From the NCBI GenBank assembly GCA_002104945.1, contig MCFH01000035.1:248001-312000 (forward strand): a stretch of 64,000 bases of DNA. The letters are read 5' to 3'. The position numbers were made by a program, and so were the translations under genes. The DNA comes from Piromyces finnis. Its lineage: Eukaryota > Neocallimastigomycota > Neocallimastigomycetes > Neocallimastigales > Neocallimastigaceae. Positions 49,935-64,000 of this stretch are shown here, piece by piece; the first letter of the stretch is position 1; the number at the start of each line of letters is the position of its first letter. The notes beneath the pieces are model-generated. The model was not told the DNA's origin. It was given only the letters and a program-made list of their open reading frames with translations, and ran no database searches.

Positions 49935-50705
49935 GATAATAAATTCTAATTAAAAATATTGAATATAAAATAAATACTAATAAAAATTATAAATATAACG
50001 TATATGGAAAAAAAATCTGTCTCTCTCTCTCTTCTTAAAAGTACTGGATAGTACAAAAATTGTTACGATGCTTTGTTTAAAGTTTCTTTTTTTGAATTCT
50101 AGTTGTAAATTTTCTTTAAAAATTCTAGTTTTGGTTTGTTGTTAGTAAATTCGAATCGCTTTTTGACACTAAACTTGTTTGACTTTACTTTTCATTAAAT
50201 ATTTAAATTGGTAAAAAATTTGAATCAAGAATGTCGACACCAGAAAGCTTGTGAATAGTATTTTTACATGATGTAGAGTGAATCAGTCTCTTACAAGAAA
50301 CAATACAACAATAGCTACATGAATATAAAAATACAATGCAAATGCTAAAGTTGACTACATTGGATTCTTACAAGAGAAGAGTAGTACTACATGAATACAT
50401 GAATAAAAGAAAAAATACAGCAACAAAATGTATTACTCTTCTAATTAAATACTATACAAACTTACCTGAATATCAAACATTCAACTTATTCATCAAATAC
50501 TTAATTCGATGAATAAAATGTTTTTTAATCGCTCAGTACCATGAGCTTAGTCCTAATAATTTTCCCTTAAAGACTAACCAAGCATCCATTGCGCAATGCT
50601 TGGATTTAATTCTTTCTACTCTCTCAGTACCATGAGCATGAGTAGACCCCCTTGATAAACTCCATTATTAAATAAATGAAGGCACGTTCCTAAGAGGGCA
50701 CCAAG
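49935..50705 (-). promoter_or_regulatory. LINE 5' leader with direct repeats and a hairpin
   Basis: About 770 bases before the first element ATG. Two exact copies of CTCAGTACCATGAGC lie at 50532-50546 and 50623-50637, each with its own CTCA/TGAG dyad. Between them is a 26-base hairpin at 50578-50603 (CCAAGCAT..ATGCTTGG) around the palindrome ATTGCGCAAT. A CT run sits at about 50021-50032. Internal promoters are usual in LINE leaders; which of these bases act is not shown. Confidence 0.6.
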
Positions 50706-50717
50706 GGATTGTTTTAG
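50706..50717. repeat. Target-site duplication, 5' side of the LINE
   Basis: GGATTGTTTTAG, identical to 45109-45120. One more T follows here and on the other side is the first tail base, so the duplication is 12 or 13 bp. Confidence 0.9.
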
Positions 50718-50876
50718 TAAGAAAAGTCGTGAGACCCCGATGTAAAGTTGTTCATTCAAACATCTTTGTTCCGCCTTATCAATTGTTTGGTATATAAATA
50801 ATTTTAATTTGTTTTTCTTTTCTTTAGTATTGAAAATACCGACCTTCGTTGCTTTTGCTTTACTTATAGCAATCAT
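50706..50876 (-). pseudogene. 5' part of a small reading frame split by the retrotransposon
   Basis: ATG at 50876-50874 opens 57 codons ('MIAISKAKATKVGIFNTKEK' and onward to 'SRLFLLKQS') that run straight into the LINE at the target duplication. An in-frame stop precedes the ATG. The frame continues past the other copy of the duplication to TGA at 45019, giving 86 codons in the empty site. The product is basic, with no recognised family. Confidence 0.45.
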
Positions 50877-51383
50877 GAATAAATACACTTTTTACAAGAT
50901 TTTTTTTTTTATGTTTTATGTCGTTTTTAGTAATTTTATTATATTTATATTTGGTTTTTTTAATATCTTGTATGATATTATATTAATTTACATTACTATA
51001 TAAAGTAATTTAGAACTTATATTAATTTAAAAATGTAATATTAAACTGTTTAAAAATAAATATTGAAAAATAAAAAATTAAATTATAAAATAGGTGAAAA
51101 TATTTTCCTTTTTTTTTTTTTTAAAATAAAAAATAAGAGATGAAATTAATAGATAATTAAGGATTAATTATCAAGTCTACTTGTAATATTTTTTTTTATA
51201 AAAAAAAAAGAAAATATTATTTGTCTATAAATTAATAAATTAACATCCTATATATAAATTAAAAATATATAAATTAAAATAATTATAATACATTAATATT
51301 TTATATGGATTTAAGCTTGAGTCATTTTTTACAACTATTTCACCATAAAAAAATTTCTATAATAAATATTTATATTAAATTAT
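50877..51383. other. AT-rich spacer
   Basis: A/T-rich sequence between the split frame and the 3' end of the type I membrane protein gene. No gene, fold or repeat of note beyond short homopolymers. Confidence 0.5.
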
Positions 51384-52837
51384 TTAATTGCGATGTAATG
51401 GGTCTTGGTTATCATATACAGGAATACGTGGAATTTCATCTTCTTCAATAGTGGTAGTTTGCATGTAATTGTTAGTAGTTGGTAATGTAACAGATTGATT
51501 TTCATTAGACTTCTTAGAACGTCCAATACTAGATGCTCTACGTTTAACTGAATTGAAAGCTTCTGGGAACTTTTTCTTTAATTCATCATACTTTGTTGGA
51601 TTTTTCTTCTTTAATAAAAGTAAACCAGCACCACCGGCACCAATACATGAAATGGCTAAAACACTTAAAGCAGCACCACTGCTAGATGAATCATCACCTT
51701 CAACTAAATTAGCTTGAGCTACATTTTCACCTTCAGTAGATGGTTGATTAAGAACAATAGTTTCATCATAGTTAGCATTGTTACTCTTTGGAGAACCAAA
51801 GTCAGAACCAGCATCAGTACCATAGGTAATGGTATCTGGGGATTCACCATCAAATTCTAAATTTTTGGTATCCATATCAACTTCACCTTCTTGAGATTGG
51901 ACTTGAGAAATTGGAACTTCAATAGATTCTTCATTATTAGTATTTTGATTATCATTGTTGTTAGTTTCTTCTGGAGCAGTAGTTGGTTGGGCAGCATCAG
52001 TGCTAGTCTTTTTAATGAAAGTATTTTTACCACGAGTAACATTAAAAGTACCATAAGAAGAATTATTAGCAGCAATTCTTCCAGCAAGGACCTTGAAAGC
52101 AGCAATAAATGAATTGTTTGATAAATTGTATGATTCAGCAATAGCATCAACATTATTGTAGAATGGACCTTTAACTAAATTGCCACTTTCTGAGTAAATA
52201 CCCCAAATAATATCACTTCTACCTTCACTATCTTCAGTTAAAGTAGTGTAAGCTTTTCTTGATAAACTAACGTGATAAGTAGTGCAAGATTTACAATAAT
52301 CAACAATTTTTGCCTTGACTATTTATTGAAATATTTATTGGTTTAACAATTATTGATTTTTTTTTTATTATTATTATTTTATATATTTATTTTATTGCAT
52401 ATTAAAAATAAATAACAAAAATGTATTACATTATTATATATAAAAAATTAAGGATAAATTTGAACATTTATTAATAATAATTTTATTATATATTAATAAT
52501 GATATTTTTAAAATCTATATACCTAATACTTTAGCATTAGCCTTGGTTTCCATAACAACAACGTAATTATTGCAATAGCTTCCAATTTCAGAACTCTTTT
52601 ATTTTTTAATCATTAAATTTAGTTAGTTTATCATCTTTTTTTTTTTAATAATAAAGTTATTGTTACTACTATTTTTTTTTTAATTTAAATAATATTTACA
52701 ATTGCACAGTAGTATTCAGTATCAATATCAACATTGCAAGTTTGAACTTGACAATCATCTCCTTCACAATCAAGTGAATCAGCGAATACGCTGAGACTTA
52801 ATAATAAAACAGCGATAAATAAATTAAAAAATTTCAT
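51384..52837 (-). CDS. Type I membrane protein, unknown family
   Basis: Three exons, 52837-52700, 52595-52523 and 52318-51384, join in frame to 381 residues. The N-terminal signal peptide is MKFFNLFIAVLLLSLSVFA. The extracellular part starts cysteine-rich ('DCEGDDCQVQTCN', 'EYYCAI', 'GSYCNNY', 'DYCKSCTTYH') and carries several N-glycosylation sequons ('NLSNNS', 'NNSSYGTFNVT'). A T/N/Q/E-rich stalk follows, then a single membrane segment ('ALSVLAISCIGAGGAGLLLL') and a basic cytosolic tail of about 70 residues. This is the layout of a cell-surface receptor or adhesin-like protein. I recognise no domain family. The second donor (GTATAT) and the acceptors were chosen by frame. Confidence 0.8.
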
Positions 52838-55800
52838 CTTTTTTTATATACTATTATATCAAGTAATATGTCTATTCAGTTGTTTTTATATATATATATA
52901 TATATAATGGATATGTATTGTTTTATTTCTATTTATATTTCACTTTGTTTTCCTTTTTATTATGATTTCAAATTTTGATGGATTAAAGAATATATAAAAT
53001 GATAATAACTAGAAAAACAAACCAAAAGAAATTAAAAAGAAAAATAATAATTTTATAATTTTTGTATTCTTTCAATTTTATTATTATTATATATTAAATT
53101 AATAAAAAAAAAGTTATTTAAATTATAATATATACAAAAATTATATATAATTTTATTTTTAAGTATAGTATTCTGTATATTAAATTATATTTTAATATAC
53201 ATACTATTGTATATTAATTTTTTTTTATTTTGATGAAAAGAAATTAAAAAAAAATAGCTAAAAATGGCATAATTTTAATTTCTTATACACATTTATACAC
53301 ATTTATATTTAATATATTTTATATATATTATAAAATATACAATCTAATAAATAAATAATATATTATGATTATAAATAATTAATTTATTATCCATAAAAGA
53401 TTTTTATTAAAAAATAGTAAAAAAATAATAATTTTAAAAAAGTAAAAATAATAAAATCTAATAGAACATCCTATAAAATGACTTTCTAAAATAAAAGAAA
53501 CTTTATTTCTACTATAAAAATTTTTAGTTTGATATTATTTAGCTGACTTTTTTACTATCTTATTATTTAAGCTTCGAAATTAAAGTTACCTAATGCCGCC
53601 TTTTTTTTTAAAAAAAAAATAAAATAAAAATATTATAATTTGGATGAAAATTTTATCTATAACAATAAATACTATACAAATTTTATTTGTGGCGTATTAT
53701 CGATTTAATATATTCAAGCCATATAATTTAGAAATAACTATCTTTACGTATTTAAATAATGTTTTACCTTTTTAGAAAAAAAAATACGGCTTATAAAACC
53801 TAAATTATTAATTGTTATATATATTTTATATATTATAAATCAATTATCATATATAATAAAATAAAAACCTTATTTAAATAGTCATATAATTTTATTAATT
53901 ATCAATTTATAAATAATAATCAAAGTAATCAATTCTATATAAAATTAGCTATTTTCTTATATTTTTAACCAATGATATTTGAGTATAATATGAAACTGAT
54001 AATTTTATTTATTAATGTTTACATTTAAATTAAATATTTACATATATTAAAGTTTTTATTAAATAATTATAATTAATGGAAAACGGAATATCTTTATATT
54101 GGTAAATATATTAGAATTTATTAATAATATATTGGTTATCTTATTGATAAAGTTTATTCAAACAAAATGTTATTAAATAAAATTTTTAAAATTTAATTAT
54201 AATTTAAATTATACAGAAAAAGATTTAAAAATATAAAATTTTAAAAAAAACAATTACATTCTGTTGTTTATTAGGATGGATTTTATTTGATTTTTTGGTG
54301 GTGAGATTTTTTTTTTTGGTATAATTTTACCATAAAAAAGGTAAAGAAGAATAGGAACTTTTTTAAACTTTTATATAAGAAGAAGAAAAGATCTTAAAAA
54401 AAAAAGCATTACCTTGAAGAAAAAAAGAAATGCTTTTATGAATAGAACTATAAATTTATTCATGTAATTCAATCTCTGCATCATATCTTTTTTATCAAAT
54501 TAATCTGCATCTTTTTTTTTTTAGCAGCAAAATGATTGTATATAAAGGAAGTTTTGAAATTCATATGCTGTTATTACTTGATTTTATTAATACATCATCA
54601 ATGAATGAATGACAAATAATACTATGATAAATGAATGTTTAACAGTAAATAAATATTATGAATATTCACATTTACTGTTAATCAAATATTACAATAATGA
54701 TTTTATAGTTGTATAGTTTTATAGAAAAAGAATTATCATTATAATAAATGTTTATAATAATAGTTTTATAAATAAATAATAAAAAAAAAAAAAAAAGTGC
54801 TTCAATTACATTTTACAATGAATTCCATAAATATATATATAAATACCTTGTACATTCTATTACCAATATTCAAAGGAAAACTGAATGAATCTCAAAAAAA
54901 ATGTATTATTGAAACTATATTATTATTAATTACTATAATAATAAAAACACATTATGCAATTACCCTAAAATAAACTTTTAAACATTACATAAAATGCATA
55001 AAAAAAAACTTCTCCAATTTATATATGTATGGAGTTGAGAATGAATGAATAAATGAATATTAAAAAAGTAAAGGATTCTTTTAATTGCAATAAATAAGTA
55101 AAAATGAAAAAAGTTAATAGCAAAGCACTTTGACCATTTTACCTTTTAAAAAAACTTTCATTTTAAAAGAGAAAAAAAACATTCAAATATAAAAATTAAT
55201 TTAAAATTTTTAATTTTAAAAATAAAAATAAATTAATAAATTTAATTTTAAAAGTTACACAAAACAATTTAAAAATTTTTACTTTTTTAAAAGACAGCTG
55301 CCTTTTCCATGTTAAAGGAATATACAAAATAAAAGTAATACCATGATGAAAGAAATATATAAAATATTTTCTTAACATAAAAATAATATAATTATTGGGA
55401 TAATAATATCATAAATGATGTTGTTATCAATTATTATAACTATTATGAATATTATTTCCTTTTAAAAAACTACACCCATTTAATTAATGTTAATGAAATT
55501 AGCATTAATTAAATGAAAAAAGGTCCTTTATCATATATCTATATATATTATTATTACATAATTTTCCTCTTTTTTTTTTTTATTTAATTATTTATTATTT
55601 TCAATTTTCAATTATATTAATGTCTACTATTTAGATATGTTGTTAGTATCATTTTTATGGTATTTTTATGTATATTAAAAAGTATTCAGTTAACAAAAAA
55701 CGTTTTTATTTGGATTTTATAATGTTTTATTATAATTATAATTATTACAATCTTGGTTTTTACCCTTTTTTTTTTGTTATATCAAAGTAATAAAACTTTT

Positions 55801-56132
55801 GATATAATATTATACAAATTATAAATATCTTTTATTTGGCTATGCTAGAAAGAAATAATAATTAGTTATTAATAATTATTATCATTATTATTATGTATTT
55901 ATTCTTTTTTTCTTAAAAAAAAAAAAGGTTATTACGTTTTTATTATTATTTATTTATTTATTATATTTATATAATTTTATTTATATTTATATTAAATAGT
56001 ATTCTTTCACAAAATAATAATAATGATTATGTACTACTATACATTCAATGGGAATAGGGTAGTAAAATATTAATGAAATTATAATTAATATTATTAAAAA
56101 AAAAAAAGCTTTTTTTTTTTTTTTTTTTTTTT
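52838..56132. other. Large AT-rich intergenic region
   Basis: About 3.3 kb without a supportable gene. Contains a (TA)n run at about 52889-52907, several short hairpins including the one at 54639-54681, a T-run at about 56111-56134 and many 5-10 base homopolymers. Confidence 0.5.
54639..54681. repeat. Imperfect hairpin
   Basis: TTAACAGTAAATAAATATT at 54639-54657 faces AATATTCACATTTACTGTTAA at 54661-54681. The outer 11 bases pair exactly, the inner bases with a bulge. In such AT-rich DNA hairpins arise by chance, but the length of the paired outer arm is above what surrounds it. Confidence 0.6.
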
Positions 56133-56678
56133 TTACACTATTTGAAGATGACCATAAGCACATGCAATTTCTTGATGATCTGGTTCCCAGGCATAGGCAT
56201 CAGCATTATAGGTACCACGTGGAATATAAGAATAAACACTAGCTTCATAAGTGGCGTAAAGTTCCCCAGGTTTTAATGGGCAAGATACAAGTTCACATAA
56301 ATCTAGTTCATCTCTATAGATCAAAAGTGAACCATATTTGATAGAAATTTTAATACGACTACCAACTTCAATATCACGAAGTAAGAAACCATAAAGTTCT
56401 ATTTTTACATTACTACCACGCTTTGGTGGATCTGGATGAACAAGAATTTCATCAATAATTAATATGCTATCCGATGATGAACAAGAATACCATTCCACAT
56501 TTTTTTCAGTACTTATTTCATTATCATGACCACTACTTATTATCTTTTTTTGGACTCTTTTATTGTAGGTATTTTCAGTTGATAAATCATCTTTGCTAAT
56601 AACAATTTGATTGGATATACTACTATTAACAATAGTAAATAAGAATAATAAACTGGCAATAAAATAGAATAGTTTCAT
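56133..56678 (-). CDS. Secreted ML-domain protein (NPC2 / PG-PI transfer protein-like)
   Basis: An intronless 181-residue frame from ATG 56678. Signal peptide MKLFYFIASLLFLFTIVNS, a short polar propeptide-like region ('KDDLSTENTYNKRVQKK'), then an ML (MD-2-related lipid-recognition) domain: 'WYSCSSSD', 'VHPDPPKRGSNVKIELYGFL', 'IKISIKYGSL', 'LDLCELVSCPLKPG', 'SVYSYIPRGTYNADAYAWEP' and 'QEIACAYGHLQI'. The four cysteines expected for two disulfides are present. Family members bind sterols or phosphatidylglycerol/phosphatidylinositol in the secretory or vacuolar lumen. The length and motif order match fungal PG/PI-TP proteins. The ligand is not predictable. Confidence 0.88.
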   Translation of the reverse strand: MKLFYFIASLLFLFTIVNSSISNQIVISKDDLSTENTYNKRVQKKIISSGHDNEISTEKNVEWYSCSSSDSILIIDEILVHPDPPKRGSNVKIELYGFLLRDIEVGSRIKISIKYGSLLIYRDELDLCELVSCPLKPGELYATYEASVYSYIPRGTYNADAYAWEPDHQEIACAYGHLQIV

Positions 56679-57550
56679 TTTGATTAACTTAAATAAAAAA
56701 TAATTTATGAAATGTCAAAAACGTCGTTTTCTAAATAATCAAATTAAAAAAAAAAAAGGTTGGATTATATATTTATAGATTTACAAAGAATTTCGCATTA
56801 TTATTTTGAAAAATTGTTGTATCAGATAGATATTGTTGCTTTTCAAAGTCAATAATATCCTGAAATTAAAAAATACTTTGTTTTATATTTTATAATTGGC
56901 TTCAATTTCTTTTTACTATTAACAATTTTTTAATTTATTTCTATTGTTTAACGAATAGTAAAAAAGTTTTTCTTTTTCTATATTTCCTAAAAAAAAAAAA
57001 GTTTTTTTTTCTTATTAAAATTATTGTTATTTTTTTTATAGTTTTATTATTTTATCGTTTTTTTTTTTTTTATCTTTCTTTTTATTTATTTCTCATCATA
57101 TATATTATTTTTTTATTAATTAATTATTTTGAAAAATTATTAATCCTGTAACAGTAAGATTGTTTATATATGAGGAAAAAAAAAAAAAAAAAAGTTAGTA
57201 CCTAAATTACATTTTAGAATTTATATTTTATGAAAATAAAAAGTATTAAAATATAAATATATATTATTATATTTTTAAAAAAAAAAGTGTAAATGGTTTA
57301 AATGTATATACATTGTTTTTAAAATTTTATATTTAAAAATTCAATTTCTATTTCAAAACTAAGAATGAAAGTTCTTTTCAAATTCAATAAATATACCTCT
57401 ACTTTATCTATACAATACATTATCTTTTGATATTATTTATTATTATAATATTATTATAATATTACATTAACTATTATTATTTATTATTATTAGTAGTAGT
57501 AGTACATTGTTTATTTGGTATAAAAAAAAGTTTATCTTGTTATATTTATA

Positions 57551-57600
<50 letters not shown>

Positions 57601-58408
57601 AATATAAAAAAGTTTAACCTAGGGGAATTTTTTTTTTTTATAAATTATTTTCATTATCAAAAACTTTAAATAATACTAAATGATTATTAAAAAAAAAAAA
57701 ACGCAGATATAAAATTAAAAATAGGAATTATTAATATCAATATAATAAGAATAAAAATATGTGTATGTATATACAAAGTAATTATTATTATAAATAAATA
57801 AACGGTTCAAAATAACAAACAAACAAGCAATAAATTTTTTATTTTGAATAATATATTTATTTTTAACTTTATATTATTAAATTGGTTTGATATTATATCA
57901 TTACTGTAGTATTATAGTATATATATATAGAAAAAGAAGTAATAAATGTTATAAAATGTTTTACGTGTTTTTGAATAATTAAAGGTATTAATTATAAATA
58001 TAATAATAATGAAAACTATTCATTTCAATAAATGAATAAATAAATTAATGTATGTATGTTAGTATCGTAAAATATATAATTTCCTTTTTTTTTTTTTTTT
58101 CTCAATGTAAAAAAGAGTATAAAATATAAAATTTAGAATAGTATTTTTGATATAATTAATAAAAATATATAAAAATTATAGAGAGATCAAAAAAAAAAAA
58201 TTTTTTTTCTATTTCTATATAAATTACATAAAAGAAAAAATTAATATTTTTTTCATATCCAATTTCAAATCCAAAATTGTTTATTATCTTCCAAAAGATG
58301 ATATGAAAAAAAAAAAAATATTATTATTATTTTGAAATAAATAAAAAAAAAAAGTGAAATTTATATTAATATAATTATTAAAAGTTTAAAAATTGATATG
58401 AATTTGAA
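56679..58408. other. AT-rich intergenic region
   Basis: Mostly filler with T-runs (about 57571-57599) and (TA)n. On the minus strand, 56861-56765 reads open after a TTTCAG: 'DIIDFEKQQYLSDTTIF' and on to a stop. This could be 5' leader of the ML gene or a stray alternative last exon of the coiled-coil gene; evidence is too thin to annotate it. Confidence 0.45.

Positions 58409-64000
<5,592 letters not shown>

Larger units (their letters stand above)
45121..50705 (-). mobile_element. Complete non-LTR retrotransposon (LINE) with poly(A) tail
   Basis: About 5.6 kb between 12-bp target duplications. In element order on the minus strand: 5' leader 50705-49935, a first reading frame with endonuclease (49934-47853), an overlapping frame with reverse transcriptase (47914-45395), a 3' untranslated region (45394-45153) and a 32-base A tail (T's at 45121-45152). 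GC content and the lack of introns differ from host DNA. It appears full length at the 5' end, with a structured leader. Target-primed insertion is the known mechanism for such elements and explains the tail and duplications. The clade is not assigned; the arrangement (APE-type endonuclease, RT, C-terminal zinc knuckle, no RNase H seen) is broadly that of L1/Tad-like families. Confidence 0.93.

Overview
This is a very AT-rich eukaryotic window. Intergenic DNA is almost pure A/T with long homopolymers and (AAT)n tracts, and genes stand out as islands of higher GC. Protein genes carry short AT-rich GT..AG introns. The flavour (extreme AT content, a giant ankyrin protein with units like 'KYLVEHGADIN', N/S-rich low complexity, MICAL-like, class I myosin and EST1/SMG7-like proteins) fits an anaerobic gut fungus (Neocallimastigomycota) best; a dictyostelid-like amoeba is the main alternative. 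This assignment is inference; no marker here proves it.

Layout: (1) 1-769, minus, the N-terminal part of an Xaa-Pro aminopeptidase (aminopeptidase P) with an N-terminal hydrophobic anchor. (2) 2621-3135, an odd composite island: a long imperfect hairpin, a short coding-like tail, a decayed antisense fragment of 18S rRNA, and a perfect 20-bp hairpin. (3) 4409-8641, plus, a full-size ABCB multidrug-type transporter with one intron. (4) 10415-12489, plus, a repeat protein with 18 copies of an 11-residue acidic unit and a one-base frame break near its start. (5) 13616-20275, minus, a 2,219-residue intronless ankyrin protein. (6) 21304-24649, minus, a MICAL-like FAD monooxygenase whose flavin domain is interrupted by about 400 residues of charged coiled coil. 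(7) 27566-29327, minus, the tRNA m7G46 methyltransferase Trm8 in seven exons, one of only 9 nt. (8) 30808-36025, plus, an EST1/SMG7-like protein in nine exons. (9) 39086-43217, plus, a class I myosin in twelve exons that appears to lack the converter domain. (10) 45109-50717, a complete non-LTR retrotransposon (minus strand) with poly(A) tail and 12-bp target duplications, inserted in a small open reading frame. (11) 51384-52837, minus, a type I membrane protein. (12) 56133-56678, minus, a secreted ML (NPC2/PG-PI transfer) domain protein. (13) 58409-64000, minus, the 3' part of a long coiled-coil gene with at least 20 exons, nearly all introns in phase 0.

The genes do not form a pathway. They are individually transcribed housekeeping (Trm8, EST1/SMG7-like, aminopeptidase P), cytoskeletal (MICAL-like, myosin I, coiled coil), membrane/secreted (ABCB, type I protein, ML protein) and accessory genes (ankyrin, 11-mer repeat, LINE). 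All exon structures were joined by eye from splice consensus and reading frame; none has transcript support here. The most unusual items are the MICAL insertion, the converter-less myosin, the hairpin-flanked 18S fragment, the 9-nt exon, and the retrotransposon insertion whose empty site can be read directly.
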